A DNA stretch of 64,000 bases from Arthrobacter mangrovi. Lineage in GTDB: Bacteria > Actinomycetota > Actinomycetes > Actinomycetales > Micrococcaceae. The stretch is taken from NCBI RefSeq assembly GCF_026011795.1, contig NZ_BRVS01000004.1:124001-188000 (forward strand), written 5' to 3'. This document shows, piece by piece, positions 56,942 to 64,000 of this stretch. The notes below the pieces were generated by a model, which made no database searches, was not told the origin of the DNA, and was given only the letters and a program-made list of their open reading frames with translations. Numbering within the stretch: the stretch's first letter is position 1; every line of letters starts with the position of its first letter. The translations under genes were made by a program, and so were the position numbers.

Positions 56942-57604
56942 ATGGCAGAGACGCCGCATAAGCGTCCTCCCACGGCGCAGGCTTTCGTACTGGCGGAGCT
57001 GCGGCGCATGATCATCGCCGGGGAGCTCGAGCCGGGCCAGCCGCTCCGGCAGGACGCCCTCGCGGACCGGCTCGGAGTCAGCCGCGTGCCCCTCCGCGAG
57101 GCCTTCAAGATCCTGGAGGGTGAGGGCCAGATCGTCTACGAGCCGCACCGCGGCTTCAAGGTCGCCCGGCTGTCCCTCGAAGACCTGCTCGAGGTGTACC
57201 GCATCCGGCAACTGCTGGAAACCGAAGCCGCGCACGCCGCCGTCGAACGGGCCGGAGACGAGGTCCTCGAGGCGATGAAGGAGGCTGCCGGCGAGGTGGA
57301 ACGCGCCGCCGAGGCCGCCGACATCCTGGCCATGACCGAAGCAAACCGGCGCTTCCACTTCGTGCTGCTCTCGGGCGCCCGGATGCCCCGGCTCGAGCGG
57401 CTCATCCAGGTCCTCTGGGACGCCACCGATACGTACCGCTTCATCTACTACGGCGTCCCGGCCAACCGGCAGCGCGTGGAAGAAGAGCACAACCTCATCA
57501 TCGAGGCGTTCGCCGACCGGGACGCCGGGCGGCTGGTCAAGAACCTCGACCAGCACCGCGACCATGCCGTCGACGCGTTGCGGGCCTTCCTCGAGCGGCA
57601 GTAG
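56942..57604 (+). CDS. GntR-family regulator (FCD/FadR subfamily)
   Basis: A 220-aa protein. The winged helix (LRQDALADRLGVSRVPLREAFKIL, about residues 37-60) is followed by an all-helical FCD ligand domain with the metal-type pattern (EANRRFHFVLL, HNLIIEAF, LDQHRDHA) carrying His ligands. FCD ligands are typically small organic acids. GGGGAGGGCACC is its ribosome-site region. It precedes, in the same direction, the SDR-CMD-TRAP-LhgO operon and is the likely regulator through the TTGTATACAG site. Confidence 0.92.
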   Translation: MAETPHKRPPTAQAFVLAELRRMIIAGELEPGQPLRQDALADRLGVSRVPLREAFKILEGEGQIVYEPHRGFKVARLSLEDLLEVYRIRQLLETEAAHAAVERAGDEVLEAMKEAAGEVERAAEAADILAMTEANRRFHFVLLSGARMPRLERLIQVLWDATDTYRFIYYGVPANRQRVEEEHNLIIEAFADRDAGRLVKNLDQHRDHAVDALRAFLERQ

Positions 57605-57699
57605 CCCTCCCGCCAGCCCCTTCCCCACCGGCACCGCGGGCCCGCCCGCGCTTCGTATGCCCACAAGGCCTCCATGCCACCGTGGAATGAAGGCGTTGC

Positions 57700-57709
57700 T
57701 AAACGTTTA
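57700..57709. promoter_or_regulatory. TAAACGTTTA palindrome upstream of the SDR operon
   Basis: A 10-bp perfect palindrome, TAAACGTTTA, 40 bp upstream of the GntR-type site. The AAACGTTT core is typical of LacI-family operators, so a second, distant regulator may act here. Chance occurrence is possible in a short motif. Confidence 0.35.
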
Positions 57710-57738
57710 TGTGACGGGGGTTACAGTTTGCGGCAATT

Positions 57739-57748
57739 TTGTATACAG
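57739..57748. promoter_or_regulatory. FCD-GntR operator candidate before the SDR-TRAP operon
   Basis: TTGTATACAG with core TGTATACA (57740-57747) matches the TTGTATACAA-type sites used by many FCD-family GntR regulators and overlaps a likely -10 (TATACA, 57742-57747). It is 79 nt upstream of the SDR start and downstream of the gntR gene, the right place for repression by that protein. Confidence 0.6.
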
Positions 57749-57826
57749 TCTCCAATGTCATCGAGGAACGGGATGTGCCGAAGCACGGCCCACCCGTCGG
57801 ACCCGCTGTAGTCAAAGGGGAATGCC

Positions 57827-58555
57827 GTGGAGAACTGGCTGGGCCTGGCGGACCGGCGCGTGCTGGTCGCCGGCGGCGGGGGCATCGGAACGGCCTGCGC
57901 GGCGGCGTTCACTGCCGCGGGTGCCAGGGTCGCCGTCGCTGATCGGGACCCGGCCCGGCTCGCCGGGCAGGAGCACCCGCTGGTCACGGATTTCTCCACC
58001 ACCGCCGGCTGCGACGACGCGGTCGCCCGCGCTGCCGGCGCCCTCGGCGGGCTGGACATCCTGGTCCACGCCGTCGGCGTCAACCAGCGCGTCCCGGTCC
58101 TGGACACTTCCGACGACGACTGGGACCGCATCGTCGGCATCAACCTTTCCAGCGTCTTCCGCCTCGGCCGCGCCGCAGGACGGCACATGGTCGACGCCGG
58201 GTGGGGCCGGCAGGTGTATTGCTCCTCGGTGTCGGGGCTGCTGGCCCACCCGGAGCACGGCCCGTATGCGGCGAGCAAGGGCGGCATCAACCAACTGCTG
58301 CGCGTGATGGCCCGCGAGTGGGCGCCCCGCGGCGTCACGGTCAACGCCATCGCGCCCGGCTACACCGAAACGGACCTCACGCGGACGCACCTGGACAAGC
58401 CGGGCGTGCGCGAGCACTACACCTCGCTGGTCCCGGCCGGCCGGCTCGGTTCGGTCGATGACCTCACCGGCCCGGTCCTTTTCCTGGCCTCCGACCAGGC
58501 CGCCTTCGTAACAGGCCACGTCATGTATGTGGACGGAGGGCGGACCCTTGTCTGA
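57827..58555 (+). CDS. SDR-family oxidoreductase (first gene of the TRAP operon)
   Basis: A 242-aa FabG-like short-chain dehydrogenase. The cofactor loop is AGGGGIGTA (usually TGxxxGIG), NNAG is replaced by HAVG in LVHAVGVNQ, and the catalytic SSVSG and YAASK are intact near residues 130 and 146. The conserved end FVTGHVMYVDGG is present. The altered N-terminal motifs suggest a specialised substrate or cofactor. It starts with a GTG after AGGGG and overlaps the next gene by 8 nt. Confidence 0.9.
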   Translation: MENWLGLADRRVLVAGGGGIGTACAAAFTAAGARVAVADRDPARLAGQEHPLVTDFSTTAGCDDAVARAAGALGGLDILVHAVGVNQRVPVLDTSDDDWDRIVGINLSSVFRLGRAAGRHMVDAGWGRQVYCSSVSGLLAHPEHGPYAASKGGINQLLRVMAREWAPRGVTVNAIAPGYTETDLTRTHLDKPGVREHYTSLVPAGRLGSVDDLTGPVLFLASDQAAFVTGHVMYVDGGRTLV

Positions 58556-59114
58556 CCGCTTTCCGCTGCTGCGGCCGGCTGCCATGGATGCGGAGCAGCG
58601 CAGCCTGTACGAGGAGATCACCGCGCCGCCGCGCGCCGGCGGGCCCTTCCGGATCCGGCACGACGACGGCACGCTGGCCGGACCGTTCAACGCTCTCCTG
58701 CACGCTCCCGCCATCGGCCAGGCGGTGCAGCACTTGGGGGCGGCACTCCGCTTCGGCGGCACCCTCCCCGACCGCACGCGCGAACTCGCCGTCTGCGCCG
58801 TCGCGGCCGCGCTGGATGCCGGCTACGAGTGGTACGCGCACAGTCGAGTGGCCCGCAGCGTGGGTGTGACGGACGCCGAACTCGGCCAGGTCCGCATTGG
58901 CACGGTGCCGGACACCGCCAGCGACCGCGAGGCCGCGGCACTGCTGCTCACCCGCGAACTGCTCGCCGAGGCCGGCGTGTCCGACCGGACCCATGCCCTG
59001 GCCCTGCAGCAGCTCGGCCACTCCGGAATCACCGAGCTGACGGTGCTGGTGGGGTACTACCGGACCCTCGCCGGGCTGCTCGCCGCCGGTGATATCCCAG
59101 CCCCGGACGAATAG
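58548..59114 (+). CDS. Carboxymuconolactone decarboxylase-family protein
   Basis: A 188-aa CMD/AhpD-like helical protein: LPDRTRELAVCAVAAALDAGYEW and a later HSGITELTVLVGYY. The region before helix 1 has FRIRHDDGTLAGPFNALLHAP. The usual CxxC redox pair of AhpD is absent (only one Cys, in AVCAVA), so a gamma-lactone decarboxylase or isomerase role fits better than peroxidase. I choose a TTG start with GGAGGG 7 nt upstream; the ATG at 58527 is inside the SDR frame. Confidence 0.85.
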   Translation: MSDRFPLLRPAAMDAEQRSLYEEITAPPRAGGPFRIRHDDGTLAGPFNALLHAPAIGQAVQHLGAALRFGGTLPDRTRELAVCAVAAALDAGYEWYAHSRVARSVGVTDAELGQVRIGTVPDTASDREAAALLLTRELLAEAGVSDRTHALALQQLGHSGITELTVLVGYYRTLAGLLAAGDIPAPDE

Positions 59115-59177
59115 GCCCAACCGCTCAGACCGACCCATCACTTGCAGCAGCACCCGCACCAGCAAAGGGAGAAAACC

Positions 59178-60182
59178 ATGCCCAGCATCTCGACCAAGGC
59201 CCGCCGCGCGCGCCGCCTCGCCGCCGCAGCCGTCATTCCCGCGCTGTTCCTCAGCGCCTGCGGCAGCCCCGCCGCGGAAGGCGGCGGCGGCGCCGTGGAC
59301 GGCAGCGGCGGCACGCTGTCGATCGCCACCGGCGGCACGGGCGGCGTCTACTATCCGTTGGGCGGCGGGTTCGCCACCGTCATCCGCGAAAACGTCGACG
59401 GCTACGATGCCACCGTCCAGGAGACCAATGCCTCCGTCGACAACATGCTGCTCATCAAGAGCGGCGCGGCGCAGCTCGCGTTCTCCGTGGGCGACGTGGC
59501 GGCCGACGCCGTCGAAGGCGTCGGCGATTTCGAGGGCGATCCCCTCGACGTCTGCTCGCTCGGCAACGTCTACCACAACTTCCTGCAGCCGGTGACCGTC
59601 AAGGACACCGGGATCAAGAGCGTCGAGGACATGAAGGGCAAGGTCGTCTCGGTCGGCGCACCGGGCTCCGCCACCGAGGTGGCCGCGGTCCGCACCCTCG
59701 AAGCCGCAGGCCTCGACCCCAAGAAGGACATCGACCGGCGCCAGCTCGGCGTCGCCGAGACCGTGGCGGCCCTGCGCGACGGCACCATCGACGCCGGCTT
59801 CTGGTCCGGCGGCCTGCCCACGGGCGCACTGATCGACCTCGCCGCGGACGGCGACATGGTCCTCATCCCGATCGGCGAGTATGCGGCACCGCTGGCCGAG
59901 AAGTACGGCACGTACTACGTCGAGGACGACATCCCCGCCGGCACCTACGAGGGCCAGGACACGGCGGTCCCGGTCGTGGCATCGCCGAACGTCCTCGTGG
60001 CCTCCAAGCAAATGGATGAGCAGCTGCAGCAGGACATCACGGCCGCCGTCTTCGACAAAAAGGAACAGCTCGTCAAGGTCCATCCCGCCGCGGCGGAGCT
60101 GGACCCGGCAACCGCCGGCGAGCTGCAGTTCATCGAGACCTGCCCCGGGTCGAAGAAGTACTTCGACGGAGCCGGAAGCTAG
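59178..60182 (+). CDS. TAXI-type TRAP transporter solute-binding lipoprotein
   Basis: A 334-aa extracytoplasmic binding protein with a lipobox LSAC (Cys28). The TAXI signature SIATGGTGGVYYPLGGGFA follows the signal, then QETNASVDNMLLIKSGAAQL and FYTVGPGSAT-like VVSVGAPGSATEVAA. TAXI proteins bind small acids such as glutamate and 2-oxoglutarate and work with a fused permease. AAAGGGAG precedes the ATG. Second half of the same transporter is encoded two genes on. Confidence 0.93.
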   Translation: MPSISTKARRARRLAAAAVIPALFLSACGSPAAEGGGGAVDGSGGTLSIATGGTGGVYYPLGGGFATVIRENVDGYDATVQETNASVDNMLLIKSGAAQLAFSVGDVAADAVEGVGDFEGDPLDVCSLGNVYHNFLQPVTVKDTGIKSVEDMKGKVVSVGAPGSATEVAAVRTLEAAGLDPKKDIDRRQLGVAETVAALRDGTIDAGFWSGGLPTGALIDLAADGDMVLIPIGEYAAPLAEKYGTYYVEDDIPAGTYEGQDTAVPVVASPNVLVASKQMDEQLQQDITAAVFDKKEQLVKVHPAAAELDPATAGELQFIETCPGSKKYFDGAGS

Positions 60183-60188
60183 CAGCCG

Positions 60189-60713
60189 ATGCGCCGCCCG
60201 TTCGCCGTCGTCGTTGCCGTCCTGGTGTCCCTCGGCACCCTAGGCGCGGTGTCGGCCGCCGCCGTCGCCGCCGCCTCCGGGCACGGCGGAACCGGCGGCC
60301 GCAGCCTCGTGGTCACGAACGACGACGGCGAACTGGCCCGGGTGCCTTTGGCCGCGGATACCTTCGCGGTGAGCTACCGCAATTCGATCTACGGAACCCT
60401 GGCCGAGGAGCGCTATGTGGTGCAGGCCGACGGCAGCTACCGGCTGGCGGAGATCGCGGCGGACCAGCTGGCCGTCCTCGAGGAGTACTACGGCGTCCCG
60501 GGAACACCCGCTGCCGCGGGCCCGGACGACCGCCGCAACTACGTGGTTCCGCCGGACCCCTCGCGTCCGGCGGTCTTCGAGACGCTCTCCATCGCCGCCA
60601 CGGATTTGGGGCAGCGCACCCTCCATGTTCCCGGTGAGCCGCCTCTTCAGCTGTGGCGCCTGGCCGGAAACGACGATCCATACGTTGAGCTAGATATCAA
60701 GGAGACCCCATGA
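60189..60713 (+). CDS. DUF1850-domain protein
   Basis: A 174-aa protein with an N-terminal hydrophobic signal-like helix and one DUF1850 domain (FAVSYRNSIYGTLAEERYVV, then LQLWRLAG near the end). DUF1850 is found mainly between TAXI and fused TRAP permease genes, which is exactly the position here. A periplasm-side accessory role in the transporter is likely but unproven. It starts 6 nt after the TAXI stop and overlaps the permease start by four bases. Confidence 0.88.
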   Translation: MRRPFAVVVAVLVSLGTLGAVSAAAVAAASGHGGTGGRSLVVTNDDGELARVPLAADTFAVSYRNSIYGTLAEERYVVQADGSYRLAEIAADQLAVLEEYYGVPGTPAAAGPDDRRNYVVPPDPSRPAVFETLSIAATDLGQRTLHVPGEPPLQLWRLAGNDDPYVELDIKETP

Positions 60714-62821
60714 CCGAGCGACTCGACGGCAATGGCGCCGTGACCGCCCGTGCGCTGCCGCCGGACGGACGGAAGCGCGGCCCGCGCCCGGCCGAGGCGC
60801 CGGCTTCCAAGGAGGACCTCGGCGTCATCCAGGCGCCCAAGGGTGCCTTCGACCCCGGCAGGGACTCGATTGACGAAGAGGCCTTGATAGCCGAATTCGA
60901 GGCGGAAAAGCCGGCCCGGCACCTGAGCGGCAAGCCCGCGCTGATCGTGCAGGTCCTGGGCGTGGCCCTGTCGCTGTTCGCCCTCTACTGGGTATTCAAC
61001 CCCATGCCCACCCAGTTCTACCTGCCGGCCTTCCTGATGCTCGGCCTGTCGCTGACCTTCCTGGTCTACCGCGGCTGGGGCCGGTCCGAGCGGGCGAGGG
61101 AGTCCGGCCGGGCGGACAACCCGCACGCCGTGGACTGGGTGCTCGCGATCATCTCCATCGTCCCGTTCATGTACATCATCTCGGACTGGGACGGCTTCTT
61201 CCGCCGGGCCATCATCCCCACCTACCTCGACCTGATCATGGGCACCATCGCCATCCTGCTCGTCCTCGAGGCGTGCCGGCGGACGGTCGGCATCCTGGTG
61301 CCCGCCGTCGTGCTGTTCTTCTTCGCCTACGCCTACTTCGGCCCGTACTTCCCGGATCCGTTCCAGACCTCGCCGTTCGGCTGGATCCGGCTGGTGGGCC
61401 ACAACGTCATGGGCACCCAGGGCATCTTCGGCGTCCCCACGGAAGTGGCGGCGACCTACATCATCCTGTTCACGATCTACGGCGCGGTGCTCGGCGCCTC
61501 CGGTGCCACGAAGTTCTTCATCGACCTGTCCTTCTCGGCCTTCGGCCAGTCCCGCTCCGGCCCCGGCCGCACGGTGACCATGGCAGGTTTCCTGCTCGGC
61601 ACGGTCTCCGGCTCGGGCGTCGCCACCACCGTCACCCTCGGCGGCATCTCATGGCCGCTGCTGCGCAAGGCCGGGTATCCGAAGGAACACGGCGGCGCCG
61701 TACTGGCGGCCGCCGGCATCGGTGCCATCATGTCTCCGCCTACCCTGGGCGCCGCGGCATTCATCATTGCGGCCCTGCTGAATGTCTCCTACCTCGAGGT
61801 GCTGATCTGGGCCACCATCCCGACGCTGCTCTACTACCTGGGCATCATCCTGGCCATCGAGATGGATGCCCGACGGTTCAAGACGAAGCCCGTCGAGTTC
61901 GAGGCCAAGCCGGTGGGCAGGCTGCTGCTGCGCTTCGGCTACCACTTCAGCTCCCTCGCCGCGATCGTCGTGTTCATGGCGATGGGCATGACCCCGTTCC
62001 GGGCCGTCGTGTACGCGACCGCCCTCGCCTTCGTGCTCAGCTTCTTCGACCGCGAGTCGTGGATGACGCCGAAGCGGATCTGGGACGCGCTGGCCACCGG
62101 CGCGACAGGCGCCCTGTCCGTCATTCCCGTGATGGCGGCGGCGGGCCTGATCGTCGGCGTCATGACGCTGACCGGCCTCGGCCTGAAGCTCGCCAACATC
62201 ATCGTGGACTTCGCCGGCGGCAGCCTGTTCCTGACGGCGCTGTTCTCCGCGATCTCGGTGATCCTGCTCGGACTCGCCGTGCCGGTCACCGCGAGCTTCA
62301 TCATCTCGTGGGTGATCATCGGTCCGGCCCTCCAGGACGTCGGGGTGCCGGCGTTCGCCGCGGCGATGTTCATCTTCTACTACTCGGTGCTGAGCGAGGT
62401 GTCGCCGCCGACCGCGCTCTCGCCGTTCGCGGCGTCGGCCATCACCGGCGGCAAGCCCATCCCCACGATGTGGCTGACCTGGCGCTACACGCTCTCGGCC
62501 TTCCTCGTCCCGTTCATCTTCGTGCTGTCGGGGCCGGGCATCGGACTGCTGATGCAGGGCGGCTTCCTCACCGTCCTGCTGGCACTGGCCGTCTCCGCGG
62601 TCGCGGTGGCTGCACTGGCAGTGGCGACCGGAGGGTGGATCATCGGACCGGCGAGCTGGCTCGAACGCGCGGTGATCGGCCTCGGCTCGCTGCCCCTGCT
62701 GGTCATGGAACCCATGTACCTGGCCATCGGCGCCGCCATGGTCGCCGCCGGGCTCCTGCTCCACGTTGTCCGCACCAAGCGGCACGCAAACAGCGTCGCG
62801 GCGCCGGAAGCGGCGCGATGA
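60710..62821 (+). CDS. TRAP transporter fused permease (DctQM, TAXI type)
   Basis: A 703-aa protein that combines the small (DctQ) and large (DctM) membrane subunits, with about seventeen hydrophobic helices; the N-terminal 70 residues are cytosolic. The DctM segments GTVSGSGVATTVTLGGISWP and AAAGIGAIMSPPTLGAAAFI carry the Na+/substrate loops. It drives substrate uptake with an ion gradient, taking ligand from the TAXI lipoprotein. It overlaps DUF1850 upstream and lhgO downstream by four bases each. Confidence 0.94.
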   Translation: MTERLDGNGAVTARALPPDGRKRGPRPAEAPASKEDLGVIQAPKGAFDPGRDSIDEEALIAEFEAEKPARHLSGKPALIVQVLGVALSLFALYWVFNPMPTQFYLPAFLMLGLSLTFLVYRGWGRSERARESGRADNPHAVDWVLAIISIVPFMYIISDWDGFFRRAIIPTYLDLIMGTIAILLVLEACRRTVGILVPAVVLFFFAYAYFGPYFPDPFQTSPFGWIRLVGHNVMGTQGIFGVPTEVAATYIILFTIYGAVLGASGATKFFIDLSFSAFGQSRSGPGRTVTMAGFLLGTVSGSGVATTVTLGGISWPLLRKAGYPKEHGGAVLAAAGIGAIMSPPTLGAAAFIIAALLNVSYLEVLIWATIPTLLYYLGIILAIEMDARRFKTKPVEFEAKPVGRLLLRFGYHFSSLAAIVVFMAMGMTPFRAVVYATALAFVLSFFDRESWMTPKRIWDALATGATGALSVIPVMAAAGLIVGVMTLTGLGLKLANIIVDFAGGSLFLTALFSAISVILLGLAVPVTASFIISWVIIGPALQDVGVPAFAAAMFIFYYSVLSEVSPPTALSPFAASAITGGKPIPTMWLTWRYTLSAFLVPFIFVLSGPGIGLLMQGGFLTVLLALAVSAVAVAALAVATGGWIIGPASWLERAVIGLGSLPLLVMEPMYLAIGAAMVAAGLLLHVVRTKRHANSVAAPEAAR

Positions 62822-64000
62822 CGGGGCGGCGCTACGCCGTCGTCGGCGGCGGCATCCTCGGTGCGGCGGTCGCGCGCCGGCTCCTGGCCGTGCAGCCGGA
62901 TGCCCGGGTCACGGTGCTGGAAAAGGAGCCGGTACTGGCCTCGCACCAGACCGGCCGGAACAGCGGCGTCGTCCACGCCGGGCTCTACTACACCCCGGGC
63001 TCGCTCAAGGCCCGGCTGTGCCGCCGCGGGGTCGGGCTGCTGCAGGAGTACTGCGGCGAGCGCGGCCTCGCCTATGACGAATGCGGCAAGGTCCTGGTGG
63101 CGCGGAACAGCACCGAGGAGGCGCGGCTGGGCGACATCCTGGCCCGTGCGCGGGCCAACGGCGTCCCCGATGTCCGGACCATTGACCGCGATGCACTGCG
63201 CGCTCTCGAGCCGCACGTCGAGGGCACCTCCGGGCTGCATTCGCCGCACACCGCGATTGTCGACTACGGCGCCGTCACCCGGGCGCTGGCCGACGATGTG
63301 GCGGCTGCCGGCGGCACCGTCACCACCTCGTTCGAGGTCACCGGCCTGGCCCGCCGCGGCGGCGAGACCCTGGTGTCCGGCCGCCGCCAGGGCGCGGAAA
63401 CCGCCGAGGCGTTCGACGCCGTCATCGTCTGCGCCGGCCTGCACGCCGACCGCGTGGCCAAGCTCGCCGGAGACGACGACGATCCGAAAATCGTGCCGTT
63501 CCGCGGCGAGTACTATCTGCTCCGCCCGGAAAAGCGGGATCTCGTGAAGGGCCTGGTCTACCCCGTGCCGGATCCGCGGTACCCGTTCCTCGGGGTCCAT
63601 CTGACCCCGCGCGTGGACGGCGAGGTAATGGTGGGCCCCAACGCGGTCCTCGCCCTCGCCCGCGAAGGCTACGGCTGGACCACGGTCTCCCCCCGCGACC
63701 TTGCGGATGCCCTCGGCTGGCCCGGTTTCCGCGCCTTCGCGAAGAAGCACTGGCGCACCGGCGCGACCGAGATGCTCGGCTCGCTGAGCAAGCGGAAGTT
63801 CGTCGCCGAAGCCCGCAAATACGTGCCCGAGCTGACCATCGACGACGTCGTTCCCGGCCCGTCCGGCATCCGCGCCCAGGCGCTTGGCCGGGACGGCTCG
63901 CTGGTGGACGACTTCCGCATCACGCGGCACGGGTCGGTGCTCAGCGTCCGCAACGCCCCCTCCCCTGCAGCCACGTCTTCCCTGGCCATCGCCGAGCATA
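62818..64000 (+). CDS. lhgO: L-2-hydroxyglutarate oxidase/dehydrogenase (partial, runs off right edge)
   Basis: The visible 394 residues form an FAD-dependent DAO-family oxidase: GGGILGAAVARRLL (dinucleotide motif), SHQTGRNSGVVHAGLYYTPG, diagnostic for LhgO, then FRGEYYLLRP and later SGIRAQALGRDGSLVDDF. LhgO oxidises L-2-hydroxyglutarate to 2-oxoglutarate and feeds electrons to quinones. The frame is open at the edge, only a few residues short of the family's about 400-aa end. ATGA overlap with the permease gene makes coexpression certain in practice. Context implies import of a 2-hydroxy acid. Confidence 0.95.
   Translation, partial: MTGRRYAVVGGGILGAAVARRLLAVQPDARVTVLEKEPVLASHQTGRNSGVVHAGLYYTPGSLKARLCRRGVGLLQEYCGERGLAYDECGKVLVARNSTEEARLGDILARARANGVPDVRTIDRDALRALEPHVEGTSGLHSPHTAIVDYGAVTRALADDVAAAGGTVTTSFEVTGLARRGGETLVSGRRQGAETAEAFDAVIVCAGLHADRVAKLAGDDDDPKIVPFRGEYYLLRPEKRDLVKGLVYPVPDPRYPFLGVHLTPRVDGEVMVGPNAVLALAREGYGWTTVSPRDLADALGWPGFRAFAKKHWRTGATEMLGSLSKRKFVAEARKYVPELTIDDVVPGPSGIRAQALGRDGSLVDDFRITRHGSVLSVRNAPSPAATSSLAIAEH

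Overview
This window is ordinary, densely coded chromosome of a high-GC Gram-positive actinobacterium, most likely an Arthrobacter-like member of the Micrococcaceae. The grounds are the strong G/C bias at third codon positions, many ATGA/GTGA stop-start overlaps, a homodimeric-type AceE, an Rpf-LysM resuscitation-promoting factor, DUF4389 and HdeD-like membrane proteins, and many IclR/ROK/GntR/PucR sugar- and acid-responsive regulators. I see no insertion sequence, integrase, phage gene, CRISPR array, tRNA or rRNA. The genus is inference.

Layout. 0-12.4 kb is central carbon: aceE (-); a divergent SDR + pyruvate kinase operon with a palindromic operator candidate; a YkvI-like transporter; GlsB; an acyl-CoA synthetase; an FMN reductase; and a ROK repressor facing gap across an 83-bp promoter with an AT-rich palindrome. 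12.4-18.4 kb holds an MFS exporter, an Asp-box beta-propeller gene followed by a GG-ending MoaD-like protein, and an orphan nitrate/sulfonate/thiamine-precursor-type binding lipoprotein divergent from an IclR regulator with a clear operator. 18.4-25.9 kb holds FadD, a membrane protein, Rpf behind an 824-bp non-coding region, a MocA-like nucleotidyltransferase, and a divergent MFS/TetR pair. 25.9-32.1 kb is a tightly overlapped xanthine-dehydrogenase-type operon ending in the AMPylase gene selO.

32.3-42.4 kb: cysE; a persulfide dioxygenase-rhodanese + DUF302 pair behind a CsoR-type operator; a DUF4389 protein; LysR // prpF-matC (unsaturated di/tricarboxylate use); LysR // EamA exporter. 42.6-52.8 kb: an ArsR-SulP-membrane protein operon with two GTGA overlaps; small proteins; terC behind a Mn2+ (yybP-ykoY) riboswitch and terminator; a SOUL heme protein; a secreted M28 peptidase divergent from a secreted gamma-glutamyltransferase; and a TM2-domain protein.

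52.9-64 kb is catabolic: PucR // NicC-like flavin hydroxylase + AAHS aromatic-acid transporter; then a GntR regulator and an SDR-CMD-TAXI-DUF1850-TRAP-LhgO operon that runs off the right edge. The last looks like a self-contained uptake and oxidation module for a 2-hydroxy acid, and is one of the more original finds here. The others are the propeller/MoaD-like pair, the xdh-selO coupling and the terC riboswitch.
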